Below are positions 50,755 through 62,042 of a stretch of DNA of 64,000 nucleotides, one piece after another. This DNA is from Kosakonia sacchari. GTDB taxonomy: Bacteria; Pseudomonadota; Gammaproteobacteria; Enterobacterales; Enterobacteriaceae. The stretch is from positions 304,816-368,815 of the forward strand of contig FOAY01000003.1 of the NCBI GenBank assembly GCA_900109485.1. The letters are read 5' to 3'. The translations under genes were made by a program, and so were the position numbers. Position 1 is the stretch's first letter. Each line of letters begins with the position of its first letter. The notes beneath the pieces are model-generated. The model was not told the origin of the DNA. It saw nothing but the letters and a program-made list of their open reading frames with translations, and did not search any database.

Positions 50755-53016
50755 ATGGCGTTATCGACATTAGCCGCATGCATTATATTGGGCATTTTAC
50801 CGCTGTTGTGGTTGCCTGCATTACCCGATATCCGCAGTATTTGGTGCGTCATCATGAGTGGGTGCCTGCTGGCATGCGTACGGCCACGGCTTTTACGCTA
50901 TGGGGGCATCGCGTTACTTATTTTTGCCTGGGGCGTTTTGAACGCAATGCAGGCACTTTGGCCAACGGTGAGCCTTCCGGGAGCAAACCGTCAGGTTGAA
51001 GTCATTATTACCGAAACAGACAACATGACCCGCCATCAGGCGAAGATAGTGAGTCTTAATGGTAAACGCCTGTCCCCGGCCGCTGGCGTAACGCTCTATG
51101 GTCAATATTTACCTTTCCCGGTCTGTACGGGGCAGCGATGGGCGATGACCGTTCGGGTACGTGCGATGCATGGCCAACTCAACGACGGAGGATTTGATTC
51201 TCAGCGCTATGCACTGGCGAGCCACCTTCCTCTTAGCGGTCGCTTTAGCGATGCGCGTTTAATCGAGCCAACTTGTAGCTGGCGTGCGGATTATCTTCAG
51301 TCATTGGCGCACACGCTTTCCCCTTATTCCTGGCGTCCGGTGATTCTGGCGCTGGGAATGGGGGAGCGTTCAGTACTCGAAAGCCCGGTAAAAGAGATTA
51401 TGCGTCAGACAGGAACCGCTCATTTAATGGCTATATCTGGCCTGCATATCGCTCTTGCCGCGATGCTTGGCGGCGTTGTCACCCGCGGTATTCAGTTTTA
51501 CTTCCCCGCTAACCGGATTAACTGGGCCTTGCCGCTGCTCGCCGGAGTGTTGTGTGCCATCGGGTATGCATGTCTCACAGGTTTACAACCACCCGCATTG
51601 CGTACGGCCATTTCGCTTAGCGTCTGGGCTACGCTACGTCTTTCAGGTCGATTATGGTCGCCCTGGCAAGTCTGGCTCTGTTGTGTCGCCGCGATACTGT
51701 TTATCGATCCGCTCTCCGTATTGTCATACAGCCTGTGGTTATCGGCCTTCGCGGTGGCAGCATTGCTGTTCTGGTATCAGTGGTTACCGATGCCAGCACA
51801 GCAACGCTGGCTTATACATAGCAGTATGAGCCTGGTCCATTTGCAGATTGGGATGACGTTATTACTGATCCCATTACAATTATCTACGTTCCATGGAATC
51901 AGCCTGAGCTCACTGGTCGCCAACCTGGTGGCGATCCCGCTGGTAACATTTGTCACCGTCCCCCTGATTTTAACGGGAATGCTGCTGCACTTGACCGGGC
52001 CCCCGTTAATTGAGGAAGCCTGCTGGTACCTTGCGGACCAAACGCTCGCTCTATTGTTTGCTTTTCTGCGATGGCTGCCAGCGGGATGGGTCAATATTGA
52101 TGCACGTTGGCAGGTAGCAGCCTGGGCACCATGGTTGATGCTGATCTGTTGGCGCTTGTCTCTGTGGCGTCGTATTCCTGCGCTGTGTCTGACTGGCCTG
52201 ACGATGCTGCTATTACCGCTATGGCGGGCTGACCGGCCAGGAGAGTGGTCAGTACATATGCTGGATGTTGGGCAGGGGCTGGCAATGGTGATTGAACGCA
52301 ATGGTAAAGCGATTCTCTATGACACCGGCGTTGCGTGGCCTGGTGGTGACAGTGGGCAGCAACTGATTATTCCGTGGCTGCGCTGGCATGCTCTACAGCC
52401 TGAGGGCATCATTCTGAGCCATGAACATCTGGATCATCGCGGTGGTCTGGCGTCGTTACTGAAAGTTTGGCCAGAACTGTGGGTTCGCAGCCCATTAGGT
52501 TGGGCTGGCCATGCACCCTGTTTTCGTGGGGAGACATGGCAGTGGCAGGGGCTGACATTCAGCGCGCACTGGCCGCTACCGAAAGCGCAGACGCAGGGGA
52601 ACAATCTCTCATGTGTCGTGAAGGTGGAGGATGGGAAACACAGTATCCTGCTAACCGGTGACATCGAAACGCAGGGAGAGATGGCAATGCTCAGCCGCTA
52701 CTGGCAGCACCTGCAATCTACACTTGTGCAGGTACCTCATCATGGAAGTAACACCTCGTCGTCTCTGCCTTTCTTACAGCGGGTAGAAGGTAAGGCGGCA
52801 GTGGCGTCAGCATCGCGGTATAACGCCTGGCGCTTCCCTTCGCTAAAGGTCGTAAAACGTTACCGGGAGCAGGGATATCGCTGGTATGACACTCCGCACC
52901 AAGGGCAGATAACCATCTCATTTTCTCCCCAGGGCTGGGAAATCCATAGCTTACGGGATCAACTTTTACCGCGTTGGTATCATCAGTGGTTTGGCGTCCC
53001 AAACGATAACGGGTAG
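50755..53016 (+). CDS. ycaI: ComEC/Rec2 family DNA-uptake channel homologue YcaI
   Basis: This 753-residue protein has the ComEC architecture: N-terminal helices with an OB-like soluble domain (about 70-190), the competence-domain membrane helices (AISGLHIALAAMLGG), and a C-terminal metallo-beta-lactamase-like domain with LSHEHLDHRGG and VPHHGSNTSSSLP. ComEC passes single-stranded DNA across the inner membrane. In Enterobacteriaceae, which are not readily competent, it may support DNA use as nutrient. AAGGAGG gives strong initiation. Confidence 0.94.
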   Translation: MALSTLAACIILGILPLLWLPALPDIRSIWCVIMSGCLLACVRPRLLRYGGIALLIFAWGVLNAMQALWPTVSLPGANRQVEVIITETDNMTRHQAKIVSLNGKRLSPAAGVTLYGQYLPFPVCTGQRWAMTVRVRAMHGQLNDGGFDSQRYALASHLPLSGRFSDARLIEPTCSWRADYLQSLAHTLSPYSWRPVILALGMGERSVLESPVKEIMRQTGTAHLMAISGLHIALAAMLGGVVTRGIQFYFPANRINWALPLLAGVLCAIGYACLTGLQPPALRTAISLSVWATLRLSGRLWSPWQVWLCCVAAILFIDPLSVLSYSLWLSAFAVAALLFWYQWLPMPAQQRWLIHSSMSLVHLQIGMTLLLIPLQLSTFHGISLSSLVANLVAIPLVTFVTVPLILTGMLLHLTGPPLIEEACWYLADQTLALLFAFLRWLPAGWVNIDARWQVAAWAPWLMLICWRLSLWRRIPALCLTGLTMLLLPLWRADRPGEWSVHMLDVGQGLAMVIERNGKAILYDTGVAWPGGDSGQQLIIPWLRWHALQPEGIILSHEHLDHRGGLASLLKVWPELWVRSPLGWAGHAPCFRGETWQWQGLTFSAHWPLPKAQTQGNNLSCVVKVEDGKHSILLTGDIETQGEMAMLSRYWQHLQSTLVQVPHHGSNTSSSLPFLQRVEGKAAVASASRYNAWRFPSLKVVKRYREQGYRWYDTPHQGQITISFSPQGWEIHSLRDQLLPRWYHQWFGVPNDNG

Positions 53017-53052
53017 AATATGCGGCTATTTCAACAAGTGCTGGTTTTCTGA

Positions 53053-54801
53053 ATGCAGAACGATAAAGATCTCTCCACATGGCAGACATTCCGCCGACTA
53101 TGGCCAACTATTGCGCCTTTCAAAACGGGTCTGATCGTGTCGGGGATTGCGTTAATCCTCAACGCAGCCAGCGATACATTCATGTTATCGCTGCTTAAAC
53201 CGTTACTGGATGATGGTTTTGGTAAAACGGACCGTTCGGTGCTGCTATGGATGCCGCTGGTGGTTATCGGGCTGATGATCCTCCGCGGTATCACCAGTTA
53301 TATCTCCAGTTACTGCATTTCCTGGGTCTCGGGGAAAGTGGTGATGACCATGCGTCGTCGCCTGTTTAGCCACATGATGGGCATGCCGGTATCATTTTTT
53401 GATAAGCAATCGACTGGTACTCTGCTGTCGCGTATTACCTACGATTCGGAACAAGTGGCTTCGTCTTCATCCAGCGCATTGATCACCGTGGTGCGTGAAG
53501 GCGCATCGATCATCGGCCTGTTCGTGATGATGTTCTGGTATAGCTGGCAGCTGTCGCTGATCCTGATTGTGCTGGCGCCTATTGTTTCGGTCGCTATTCG
53601 CCTGGTATCTAAGCGTTTCCGTAATATCAGCAAAAACATGCAGAACACGATGGGGCAGGTGACCACCAGCGCGGAACAGATGCTAAAAGGGCATAAAGAG
53701 GTGCTGATGTTTGGCGGTCAGGAAGTAGAAACCCACCGCTTTGACAAAGTCAGTAACAAGATGCGTTTGCAGGGGATGAAAATGGTCTCTGCCTCCTCTA
53801 TTTCTGATCCTTTGATCCAGTTGATTGCATCGCTGGCGCTGGCATTTGTACTGTATGCCGCCAGCTTCCCAAGTGTCATGCAGACGCTGTCGGCTGGTAC
53901 GATTACCGTCGTCTTTTCTTCTATGATCGCCCTGATGCGTCCGTTGAAATCGTTGACTAACGTCAATGCCCAGTTCCAGCGCGGTATGGCGGCTTGTCAG
54001 ACGCTGTTTGCTATCCTCGATAGCGAACAGGAAAAAGACGAAGGAACGCGTGTTATCGAACGCGCTCGCGGCGATATTGAATTCCGCAACGTGACGTTTA
54101 CTTATCCTGGTCGTGATACGCCAGCGCTGCGCAATATCAACCTGACGATCCCGGCGGGTAAGACTGTTGCACTGGTGGGGCGCTCCGGTTCAGGTAAATC
54201 GACATTGGCCAGCCTGATCACGCGTTTCTACGATATTGACGAAGGGCAGATCCTGATGGATGGCCACGATCTGCGTGAATACAAGCTCACATCGCTGCGT
54301 GATCAGGTCGCGCTGGTCTCCCAGAACGTGCATCTCTTTAATGATACCGTTGCCAACAACATTGCCTACGCCCGTACCGAGGTGTACAGCCGTGAGGAGA
54401 TTGAGAAAGCAGCGAAGATGGCCTATGCCTTTGATTTCATCAATAAAATGGATGAAGGTCTGGATACAATAATTGGTGAGAATGGGGTACTGCTTTCCGG
54501 CGGCCAGCGTCAGCGTATCGCGATTGCCCGCGCGCTGCTGCGTGACAGCCCGATCCTGATCCTTGATGAGGCTACGTCAGCACTGGATACCGAATCTGAA
54601 CGCGCGATTCAGGCTGCGCTAAATGAGTTGCAGAAAAACCGTACCTCTCTGGTTATCGCCCACCGCCTGTCTACCATTGAACAGGCCGATGAAATTGTAG
54701 TGGTGGAAGATGGCTGTGTCGTTGAGCGCGGCAGTCATGCCGAGCTGCTGGAGCACCGTGGCGTTTACGCTCAGCTTCATAAAATGCAGTTTGGCGCATG
54801 A
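53053..54801 (+). CDS. msbA: Lipid A ABC flippase MsbA
   Basis: MsbA flips core-lipid A across the inner membrane. The 582 residues match E. coli. Six membrane helices fill about residues 20-320; the nucleotide-binding domain has Walker [12 protein letters not shown], signature LSGGQRQR and Walker [13 protein letters not shown]. Its stop overlaps the lpxK start by 4 bases (ATGA), coupling two consecutive lipid A functions. Confidence 0.98.
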   Translation: MQNDKDLSTWQTFRRLWPTIAPFKTGLIVSGIALILNAASDTFMLSLLKPLLDDGFGKTDRSVLLWMPLVVIGLMILRGITSYISSYCISWVSGKVVMTMRRRLFSHMMGMPVSFFDKQSTGTLLSRITYDSEQVASSSSSALITVVREGASIIGLFVMMFWYSWQLSLILIVLAPIVSVAIRLVSKRFRNISKNMQNTMGQVTTSAEQMLKGHKEVLMFGGQEVETHRFDKVSNKMRLQGMKMVSASSISDPLIQLIASLALAFVLYAASFPSVMQTLSAGTITVVFSSMIALMRPLKSLTNVNAQFQRGMAACQTLFAILDSEQEKDEGTRVIERARGDIEFRNVTFTYPGRDTPALRNINLTIPAGKTVALVGRSGSGKSTLASLITRFYDIDEGQILMDGHDLREYKLTSLRDQVALVSQNVHLFNDTVANNIAYARTEVYSREEIEKAAKMAYAFDFINKMDEGLDTIIGENGVLLSGGQRQRIAIARALLRDSPILILDEATSALDTESERAIQAALNELQKNRTSLVIAHRLSTIEQADEIVVVEDGCVVERGSHAELLEHRGVYAQLHKMQFGA

Positions 54802-55775
54802 TTGCACGTATCTGGTCCGGTGAATCCCCGCTGTGGCTACTGTTATTGCCGCTCTCCTGGCTTTACGGCCTGGTGAGTGGCGCAATCCGTCTGGCTTATC
54901 GTCTGGGGCTAAAAAAAGCCTGGCGCGCCCCGGTTCCGGTGGTGGTGGTCGGTAACCTGACGGCCGGCGGTAACGGTAAAACACCGGTGGTTGTCTGGCT
55001 GGTTGAACAGCTTCAGCAGCGTGGTATCCGCGTGGGGGTAGTTTCGCGAGGTTATGGCGGGAAGGCAGAACGTTACCCGCTATTACTGACGTCTGATACC
55101 ACCACGGAAGAGGCGGGCGACGAACCTGTGCTGATTTACCAGCGCACCGGCGCGCCGGTTGCTGTTTCTCCCAACCGCCGTGAGGCGGTGGAAGCCATTC
55201 TGGCACAACATTCCGTGCAGATAATCGTCACTGATGATGGTCTGCAACACTATCGCCTGGCGCGAGATAAAGAGATTGTGGTCATTGATGGCGTCAGACG
55301 TTTTGGCAATGGCTGGTGGCTTCCTGCGGGTCCGATGCGTGAACGCGCTTCACGTCTGAAGACGGTTGATGCGGTGATCGCCAACGGCGGCGTGGCAAGA
55401 GCCGGTGAGATCCCGATGCGCCTGATTCCGGGGCTGGCCGTTAATTTACGCACCGGTGAACGGCGCAAAGTACGCGAGCTGGCACCTTGCGTGGCGATGG
55501 CCGGTATTGGCCATCCCCCGCGTTTTTTCGCTACGCTCAGTGAGTGCGGCGTGGTGCCGGAACAGACTTTTGCGCTCGCCGATCATCAGGCATTAACCCG
55601 GGCGGATGTTCAGGCGATGGTCAAATCGGGACAGACGCTGGTGATGACCGAAAAAGATGCGGTGAAATGTCGGCCCTTCGCTGAAGATAACTGGTGGTAT
55701 TTGCCTGTGGACGCGCAACTGGAAGGCGAACAGGCGAACAAGCTGCTGCAGGAATTGCTTACTCTGGCGCGCTGA
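54798..55775 (+). CDS. lpxK: Tetraacyldisaccharide 4'-kinase LpxK
   Basis: LpxK adds the 4'-phosphate of lipid A at the inner membrane. The 325-residue protein starts with a membrane-associating hydrophobic helix and has the P-loop-like [12 protein letters not shown] near 54-65 and the conserved [13 protein letters not shown]. It is co-translated with msbA. Confidence 0.97.
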   Translation: MIARIWSGESPLWLLLLPLSWLYGLVSGAIRLAYRLGLKKAWRAPVPVVVVGNLTAGGNGKTPVVVWLVEQLQQRGIRVGVVSRGYGGKAERYPLLLTSDTTTEEAGDEPVLIYQRTGAPVAVSPNRREAVEAILAQHSVQIIVTDDGLQHYRLARDKEIVVIDGVRRFGNGWWLPAGPMRERASRLKTVDAVIANGGVARAGEIPMRLIPGLAVNLRTGERRKVRELAPCVAMAGIGHPPRFFATLSECGVVPEQTFALADHQALTRADVQAMVKSGQTLVMTEKDAVKCRPFAEDNWWYLPVDAQLEGEQANKLLQELLTLAR

Positions 55776-55820
55776 CGATTGCTCCATCGGCTGCGCCCTG
55801 TTAACTGAACAGGAATCTCC

Positions 55821-57050
55821 ATGTCTGTGCCGCAACTCTCGTTAACATCTGCCCGTCATTTACATCTCGCCGCGCAAGGTTTACTGCGCAAACCTGCCAG
55901 ACGCGTCACACCTTCCGATATTCTCTCTACGATCCAGCGTATGTCGCTGCTGCAAATCGACACTATCAACATTGTTGCCCGTAGCCCTTATCTGGTGCTG
56001 TTCAGCCGCCTCGGACCGTATCCACAGCACTGGCTTGACGACGCCCTACGCCACGGTGAACTGATGGAATACTGGGCACATGAAGCCTGTTTCTTGCCGC
56101 GCGATGATTTTGCCCTTGTGCGCCACCGCATGCTGGCGCCTGACAAGATGGGCTGGAAGTATCGTAAAGAGTGGATGCAGGAGCATGTCGAAGAGATTGA
56201 GCAGCTTGTTGCCCATATCGAGCAAAATGGGCCGGTGCGCTCAGCCGATTTTGAACACCCGCGTAAGGGTGCCAGCGGTTGGTGGGAGTGGAAACCTCAC
56301 AAGCGTCATCTGGAAGGATTGTTTACGGCCGGGAAAGTGATGGTTGTCGAACGCCGTAATTTCCAGCGTGTCTATGATCTCACGCAGCGGGTAATGCCGC
56401 ACTGGGATGACGAGCGGGACGTGCTGTCGCAGGAGGCTGCGGAGTACCGGATGCTGGAAAACAGCGCCCGCAGCCTCGGGGTATTTCGCGCTCAGTGGCT
56501 GGCAGATTACTACCGTTTGCGTCAGCCGGCATTGCCGTTGCTGCTGGAGCAGTTGCAGGAAGCCGGGCAAATTTATCCGGTCAATGTTGAAACCCTTGGC
56601 CCGGCCTGGCTGCACGCCTCGCTATTGCCGCTGCTGGCAACAGCGCAGGAGGATAAACTCACCGCCACGCACAGCGCGGTGCTGTCACCGTTTGATCCGG
56701 TGGTCTGGGATCGCAAACGGGCAGAGCAGTTTTTCGATTTCAGCTATCGCCTGGAGTGCTACACCCCGGCGCCTAAGCGGCAGTTTGGCTATTTCGTGTT
56801 GCCGCTGCTCCATCGTGGGCGGCTGGTTGGGCGCATGGATGCCAAAATGCACCGCAAAGAGGGCGTACTGGAAGTGATTGCGTTCTATCTTGAGGACGGG
56901 GTTAAGCCTGGCCGCTCGCTGGAACAGGGGCTACAAAATGCCATTACGGAATTCGCCCGCTGGCAAGGGGCCCGAAGGGTTACGTTTGCGCGTCTGCCCG
57001 ATGGGCTGTTTTCTGCCTGCCGCAGCGGGCTGGAAATAGACGCGGTGTAA
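55821..57050 (+). CDS. ycaQ: Winged-helix DNA glycosylase for crosslink repair, YcaQ
   Basis: YcaQ belongs to the AlkZ/AlkX (HTH_42) family; E. coli YcaQ unhooks alkylated bases and DNA interstrand crosslinks. The 409-residue protein carries the family QxD catalytic-type motif Q45-I-D47 in [12 protein letters not shown], a central [18 protein letters not shown] winged-helix segment and the HAEACF-like region [11 protein letters not shown]. It lies between lpxK and ycaR with no shared reading overlap. Confidence 0.93.
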   Translation: MSVPQLSLTSARHLHLAAQGLLRKPARRVTPSDILSTIQRMSLLQIDTINIVARSPYLVLFSRLGPYPQHWLDDALRHGELMEYWAHEACFLPRDDFALVRHRMLAPDKMGWKYRKEWMQEHVEEIEQLVAHIEQNGPVRSADFEHPRKGASGWWEWKPHKRHLEGLFTAGKVMVVERRNFQRVYDLTQRVMPHWDDERDVLSQEAAEYRMLENSARSLGVFRAQWLADYYRLRQPALPLLLEQLQEAGQIYPVNVETLGPAWLHASLLPLLATAQEDKLTATHSAVLSPFDPVVWDRKRAEQFFDFSYRLECYTPAPKRQFGYFVLPLLHRGRLVGRMDAKMHRKEGVLEVIAFYLEDGVKPGRSLEQGLQNAITEFARWQGARRVTFARLPDGLFSACRSGLEIDAV

Positions 57051-57103
57051 GAAATGAATGTGATAAGCTTAATTCATTAATTGTCGGTGTATCAGGAGGA
57101 AAG

Positions 57104-57286
57104 ATGGATCACCGTTTGCTCGAAATTATTGCCTGTCCGGTGTGTAACGGCAAACTTTACTACAGCCAGGATAAGCAAGAGCTGATCTGTAAAATCGACA
57201 GTCTGGCCTACCCGGTGCGGGAAGGCATTCCGGTCTTGCTGGAAACCGAAGCGCGTTCGTTAACTGCGGAAGAGAGCCGGCCATGA
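57104..57286 (+). CDS. ycaR: Trm112-family small protein YcaR
   Basis: The 60-residue protein has the Trm112/UPF0434 start [18 protein letters not shown] and later [24 protein letters not shown] is one half of a zinc-knuckle-like site; a lone later C suggests metal binding is partial or lost. AGGAGG precedes the ATG, and its stop overlaps kdsB by 4 bases, so it is translated together with kdsB. Confidence 0.94.
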   Translation: MDHRLLEIIACPVCNGKLYYSQDKQELICKIDSLAYPVREGIPVLLETEARSLTAEESRP

Positions 57287-58029
57287 GTTTCGTTGTGATT
57301 ATTCCTGCGCGTTACGCCTCCACGCGTTTGCCGGGAAAACCTTTGGTGGATATCAACGGCAAACCGATGGTGGTACACGTGCTGGAACGCGCGCGTGAAT
57401 CTGGCGCCGATCGCATCATTGTGGCAACGGACAACGAAGAGGTGATGCGCGCGGTGCAGGCGGCTGGCGGTGAAGTCTGCATGACCCGCGCCGATCACCA
57501 GTCCGGAACCGAGCGCCTGGCCGAAGTGGTGGAAAAATGCGGCTTCAGCGACGATACGGTGATAGTGAATGTCCAGGGCGATGAGCCGATGATCCCGCCA
57601 GCGATTATTCGTCAGGTGGCTGAGAATCTCAGCATCCGCAATGTGGGTATGGCAACGCTCGCCGTGCCCATTCATAACGCAGAAGAGGCGTTCAATCCCA
57701 ACGCCGTTAAAGTGGTGATGGATGCCGAAGGTTATGCACTGTACTTTTCCCGCGCCACGATCCCGTGGGATCGCGACCGTTTTGCGCTTTCCCGCGAAAC
57801 GATTGGTGACACCTTTCTGCGCCATATCGGTATTTACGGCTATCGCGCCGGGTTTATCCGCCGCTATGTCAGCTGGCAAACCAGCCCGCTGGAGCAAATC
57901 GAAATGCTGGAGCAGCTTCGTGTGCTCTGGTATGGCGAGAAGATCCACGTTGCCGTGGCAAGCGTTGTGCCGGGTACGGGCGTGGATACGCCAGACGATC
58001 TTGAACGCGTTCGCCTGGCGCTGCGTTAA
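57283..58029 (+). CDS. kdsB: 3-deoxy-manno-octulosonate cytidylyltransferase (CMP-KDO synthetase)
   Basis: KdsB activates Kdo for the LPS inner core. The 248-residue protein has the nucleotide-binding start [19 protein letters not shown] and the catalytic [10 protein letters not shown]. It overlaps ycaR by 4 bases, and msbA and lpxK upstream feed the same LPS pathway. Confidence 0.98.
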   Translation: MSFVVIIPARYASTRLPGKPLVDINGKPMVVHVLERARESGADRIIVATDNEEVMRAVQAAGGEVCMTRADHQSGTERLAEVVEKCGFSDDTVIVNVQGDEPMIPPAIIRQVAENLSIRNVGMATLAVPIHNAEEAFNPNAVKVVMDAEGYALYFSRATIPWDRDRFALSRETIGDTFLRHIGIYGYRAGFIRRYVSWQTSPLEQIEMLEQLRVLWYGEKIHVAVASVVPGTGVDTPDDLERVRLALR

Positions 58030-58036
58030 GCCTTTC

Positions 58037-58062
58037 ATCCCCTCTGTCCGGAGGGGATTTTC
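58037..58062 (+). terminator. Terminator of kdsB
   Basis: ATCCCCTC-TGTCCG-GAGGGGAT followed by TTTCC lies 8 bases after the kdsB stop. Confidence 0.88.
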
Positions 58063-58164
58063 CGTTTCCCGCCAAATTCCTGCGCTGTTTTGATCTTACC
58101 AGGGTGACATCCGTCCTGCGGGCGCTCATTATAAAAGCAGTCGTTTTTGTGAGGGCATTCTGCT

Positions 58165-59058
58165 ATGGAACAACTGCGCGCCGAACTGAGCCATCTGCTG
58201 GGAGAAAAACTGAGCCGCATGGAGTGTGTCAGCGAAAAGCCTGATTCTGTACTCTGGTCGCTGTATGACAGCCAGGGAAATCCGATGCCGCTGCTGGCCC
58301 GGAGTTTCTCTACGCCGGGCATTGCTCGCCAGTTAGCCTGGAAGATCTCAATGCTGGCAAGGAGCGGTGCAGTGCGGATGCCGGTGGTATACGGGGTGAT
58401 GACACATGAAGAACATCCCGGCCCCGATGTATTGCTGATTGAGCGCCTGCGCGGTGTGCCTGTTGAAGCCCCGACGCGCACGCCGGAGCGCTGGGAACAG
58501 TTAAAAGATCAGATCGTTGAAGCGCTGCTTGCCTGGCACCGTCAGGACAGTCACGGTTGTGTCGGCATGGTTGACAGCACCCAGGAAAATATCTGGCCGT
58601 CATGGTATCGCCAGCGCGTGGAGGTGCTGTGGACGACCCTCAATCAATATCAGAATACCGGGCTAACCATGCAGGATAAACGGCTGTTGTTCCGTACTCG
58701 TGAATGCCTGCCCGCGCTGTTTGACGGTTTCAATGATAACTGCGTGCTGGTGCACGGCAGCTTTAATTTGCGCAGTATGCTGAAGGATGCCCGCAGCGAT
58801 CAGCTACTGGCGATGGTGGGGCCAGGCATTATGCTGTGGGCGCCCCGTGAATATGAGCTGTTTCGTCTCGTCGAGGGGCCGCAGGCGGAAGGGCTGCTCT
58901 GGCACTATTTACAGCGCGCGCCAGTGGCGGAATCTTTCCTCTGGCGGCGCTGGCTCTATCTGCTCTGGGACGAAGTGGCGCAACTGGTGAACACCGGCAG
59001 ATTTAACCGCGCCAACTTCGATCTCGCCTCGAAATCACTGCTCCCCTGGCTGGTCTGA
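58165..59058 (+). CDS. ycbJ: Phosphotransferase-fold protein YcbJ with degenerate catalytic loop
   Basis: The 297-residue protein has an aminoglycoside-phosphotransferase/kinase-like fold by its overall pattern: N-terminal lobe, then VLLIERLRGVPVEAP as hinge and LLAWHRQD helix. The catalytic loop reads H197-G-S199-F-N, where active enzymes have HGD, so the catalytic aspartate is missing; the expected metal-binding Asp in the next strand is also not evident (LLAMVGPGIMLW). It may be a pseudokinase. Its end overlaps convergent elyC by 24 bases. Function unknown. Confidence 0.88.
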   Translation: MEQLRAELSHLLGEKLSRMECVSEKPDSVLWSLYDSQGNPMPLLARSFSTPGIARQLAWKISMLARSGAVRMPVVYGVMTHEEHPGPDVLLIERLRGVPVEAPTRTPERWEQLKDQIVEALLAWHRQDSHGCVGMVDSTQENIWPSWYRQRVEVLWTTLNQYQNTGLTMQDKRLLFRTRECLPALFDGFNDNCVLVHGSFNLRSMLKDARSDQLLAMVGPGIMLWAPREYELFRLVEGPQAEGLLWHYLQRAPVAESFLWRRWLYLLWDEVAQLVNTGRFNRANFDLASKSLLPWLV

Positions 59059-59814
59059 ACGGCCTTTCAGCCACTGCCAGATACGCCCCAGCGTTTCGTA
59101 ACCTACCCGGTCGCTGTGCATCAGCCAGACCGGGGAAGGAATGATGCGTTCCCACGGATTCAGCGGCGACTCAATCGCCATCTGATTTGCCGGCGCGGGG
59201 AGCGGATGCAGCCCTGCATGCTGGAAGAAAATCATCGCTCGCGGTAAATGGGATGCGGAGGTCACCAGCAGAAATGGCGCATCGCCGATGGCCAGCTTCA
59301 CCGCTGCCGCTTCTTCTTCCGTATCTTTTGGATTATTCAGCGTGATGATTTCGCTGCGCGGGACGCCAAGGCTTTCCGCCACGCGCGCGCCAGCTTCTGC
59401 CGTGCTGACCGGGTTGGTTTTCGCTGCCGCGCCGGTAAAGATCAGTTTCGCGCCCGGATTGGCCTGCCAGAGGCGAATCCCTTCATTCAGGCGGGGCAGA
59501 CTGTTATTAATCAGGTTTGAGCTGGGCGCCCAGGCGTCATTCCAGGTGTAACCACCGCCGAGGACGACGATATATTTCACCGGCTGTGTACCGCGCCAGG
59601 TGGGATATTTCGCTTCGATAGGTTTTAGCAGACCATCAGCGACCGGTTGCAGGCTTAACAGCAGCAAAACCAGCCAGCCGAAAGTAATACATGTCTTACC
59701 CGTTTTCTGCCAGCGGCTGAACCAGACAAGCATAACCCCCAGCCCGATCACCAAAAGCAAAAAAGGCAGGGGAAGCAACAGGCCGCCCAGGAATTTTTTT
59801 AGGGTGAAAAGCAC
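59035..59814 (-). CDS. elyC: Envelope biogenesis factor ElyC (YcbC)
   Basis: ElyC supports peptidoglycan and enterobacterial common antigen synthesis, mainly at low temperature. The GTG at 59814, with AAGGAG 10 bases upstream, gives 259 residues, the E. coli length; upstream in-frame ATGs would place over 50 residues in the cmoM promoter region. Two N-terminal membrane helices precede a DUF218 domain with VVLGGGYT and LLVTSASHLPRAMIFF. It converges on ycbJ with a 24-base overlap. Confidence 0.94.
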   Translation of the reverse strand: MLFTLKKFLGGLLLPLPFLLLVIGLGVMLVWFSRWQKTGKTCITFGWLVLLLLSLQPVADGLLKPIEAKYPTWRGTQPVKYIVVLGGGYTWNDAWAPSSNLINNSLPRLNEGIRLWQANPGAKLIFTGAAAKTNPVSTAEAGARVAESLGVPRSEIITLNNPKDTEEEAAAVKLAIGDAPFLLVTSASHLPRAMIFFQHAGLHPLPAPANQMAIESPLNPWERIIPSPVWLMHSDRVGYETLGRIWQWLKGRSDQPGEQ

Positions 59815-59932
59815 CGGAACCGTCTCCTTTTTGAGCATACAGCAAGTGATTTCAGCCGATCTTACACCAGATGGGTTCATTCTCGTCACGGCTGTGACAA
59901 AATAGCTGTTTTGCCAAAAGCGTGGAGCGTGC

Positions 59933-60727
59933 ATGCAGGATCGTAACTTCGACGATATCGCGGAGAAATTCTCGCGCAACATCTACGGCACCACCAAAGG
60001 GCAGTTGCGCCAGGCGATCCTGTGGCAGGATCTTGATGCGCTGCTGGCAACGCGAGGCAATGTTCCGTTGCGGGTTCTGGATGCTGGCGGAGGGGAAGGG
60101 CAAACGGCGATTCGGATGGCGCAGTTGGGCCACCACGTTACCCTGTGCGATGTGTCAAAAGAGATGATCGCGCGCGCGCAAACCGCAGCAGAGGTGAAAG
60201 GTGTGAGCGGTAACATGCATTTTGTACAATGCGCCGTTCAGGATGTGGCTGAGCATTTGGAATCGCCCGTTGATCTGATATTGTTCCATGCTGTGCTTGA
60301 ATGGGTGGCAGAACCAGTATTTGCGTTAGGAATATTATGGTCGGTGCTGCGCCCGGGCGGCGCGTTGTCATTGATGTTTTATAATGCCGACGGTCTGCTA
60401 ATGCACAATATGGTGGCAGGGAATTTCGACTACGTGAAAGCAGGTATGCCAAAACGTAAAAAACGCACCCTTTCCCCGGACTATCCGCGTAATCCTGCGG
60501 ACGTTTACGGCTGGCTCGAACAGATTGGCTGGCGCATTACCGGTAAAACCGGCGTACGGGTTTTTCACGATTACCTGCGTGAAAAACATCAACAGCACGA
60601 CTGTTTTGACGCATTGCTCGAGCTTGAAACACGCTTTTGTCGTCAGGAGCCGTATATCAGCCTTGGCCGCTATATTCACGTGACAGCGCTTAAGCCGCAA
60701 ATCGATGGAAGGACAAACGATGAGTGA
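59933..60727 (+). CDS. cmoM: tRNA 5-carboxymethoxyuridine methyltransferase CmoM (SmtA)
   Basis: CmoM methylates cmo5U34 in certain tRNAs to mcmo5U. The 264-residue class I methyltransferase has the SAM motif [13 protein letters not shown] near 47-59 and, after it, LCDVSKEM. It leads the muk operon: its stop lies 8 bases inside mukF. Confidence 0.95.
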   Translation: MQDRNFDDIAEKFSRNIYGTTKGQLRQAILWQDLDALLATRGNVPLRVLDAGGGEGQTAIRMAQLGHHVTLCDVSKEMIARAQTAAEVKGVSGNMHFVQCAVQDVAEHLESPVDLILFHAVLEWVAEPVFALGILWSVLRPGGALSLMFYNADGLLMHNMVAGNFDYVKAGMPKRKKRTLSPDYPRNPADVYGWLEQIGWRITGKTGVRVFHDYLREKHQQHDCFDALLELETRFCRQEPYISLGRYIHVTALKPQIDGRTNDE

Positions 60728-62042
60728 ATTTTCCCAGACAGTCCCCGAACTGGTTGCCTGGGCCAGGAAAAATGATTTCTCCATCTCGCTGCCGGTCGAC
60801 AGGCTCTCCTTTTTGCTGGCTGTTGCCACGCTCAACGGTGAGCGTCTTGATGGCGAGATGAGCGAAGGTGAATTGGTCGACGCGTTTCGTCACGTCAGTG
60901 AGGCGTTTGAGCAAACCAGCGAAACCATCGTTCAGCGCGCCAATAACGCTATCAATGACATGGTGCGTCAGCGTTTGTTAAACCGCTTTACCAGTGAACT
61001 GGTGGAAGGCAATGCGATCTACCGACTGACGCCGCTCGGCATCGGCATCACTGATTACTACATCCGCCAGCGTGAATTTTCCACGCTGCGCCTCTCTATG
61101 CAGTTGTCGATTGTGGCTGGCGAGCTAAAACGCGCTGCTGACGCGGCGGAAGAAGACGGCGACGAATTTCACTGGCATCGTAACGTCTTTGCGCCGCTGA
61201 AATATTCTGTGGCGGAGATTTTCGACAGCATCGATTTGACCCAGCGCCTGATGGATGAACAGCAGCAGCAGGTGAAAGATGATATCGCCCAGTTGCTGAA
61301 TAAAGACTGGCGGGCGGCCATCTCCAGCTGTGAACTTTTGCTGTCAGAAACCTCCGGTACACTGCGTGAATTGCAGGATACGCTGGATGCCGCCGGAGAC
61401 AAACTTCAGGCGAATCTGCTGAGCATTCAGGATGCCACCGTCGGCCGCGACGATCTGGAGTTCCTCGATCAACTGGTGTTCAACCTGCAAAGCAAGCTGG
61501 ATCGCATCGTGAGCTGGGGCCAGCAGTCGATCGATTTGTGGATCGGTTACGACCGCCACGTGCACAAATTTATCCGTACCGCTATCGATATGGATAAAAA
61601 CCGCGTCTTCGCTCAGCGTCTGCGCCAGTCGGTGCAGTCTTATTTTGATGCGCCGTGGGCATTGACTTACGCCAACGCCGACAGGCTGCTGGATATGCGC
61701 GATGAAGAGATGGCGCTGCGCGATGAAGAGGTGACCGGAGAACTGCCGCCGGATCTGGAATTCGAAGAGTTTAACGAAATCCGCGAGCAGCTGGCGGCAA
61801 TGATTGAGCAGCAACTGGCGATTTATAAAACCAAAGGTGTGCCGCTGGATCTTGGGCTGGTCGCCCGCGAATATCTGACGCAGTATCCGCGTGTCCGGCA
61901 TTTCGACATCGCGCGTATTGTGGTCGATCAGGCGGTACGTCTTGGCGTAGCGCAAGCAGATTTCACCGGACTGCCGCCGAAATGGCAGCCGATTAATGAT
62001 TACGGAGCCAAGGTACAGGCGCATGTCATCGACAAATATTGA
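60720..62042 (+). CDS. mukF: Chromosome partition kleisin MukF
   Basis: MukF is the kleisin that bridges MukB heads and binds MukE. The start [12 protein letters not shown] at 60720 gives 440 residues, as in E. coli. An N-terminal winged-helix dimerisation domain (about 1-120), a helical core and a C-terminal cap ([20 protein letters not shown]) are seen. It overlaps cmoM by 8 bases and mukE by 20. Confidence 0.98.
   Translation: MSEFSQTVPELVAWARKNDFSISLPVDRLSFLLAVATLNGERLDGEMSEGELVDAFRHVSEAFEQTSETIVQRANNAINDMVRQRLLNRFTSELVEGNAIYRLTPLGIGITDYYIRQREFSTLRLSMQLSIVAGELKRAADAAEEDGDEFHWHRNVFAPLKYSVAEIFDSIDLTQRLMDEQQQQVKDDIAQLLNKDWRAAISSCELLLSETSGTLRELQDTLDAAGDKLQANLLSIQDATVGRDDLEFLDQLVFNLQSKLDRIVSWGQQSIDLWIGYDRHVHKFIRTAIDMDKNRVFAQRLRQSVQSYFDAPWALTYANADRLLDMRDEEMALRDEEVTGELPPDLEFEEFNEIREQLAAMIEQQLAIYKTKGVPLDLGLVAREYLTQYPRVRHFDIARIVVDQAVRLGVAQADFTGLPPKWQPINDYGAKVQAHVIDKY

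Noticed and set aside
50755-53016. A natural competence locus
   Set aside because: Only the comEC-like gene is here; no comEA, pilus or regulator genes in the window, and the gene is part of the conserved enterobacterial core.
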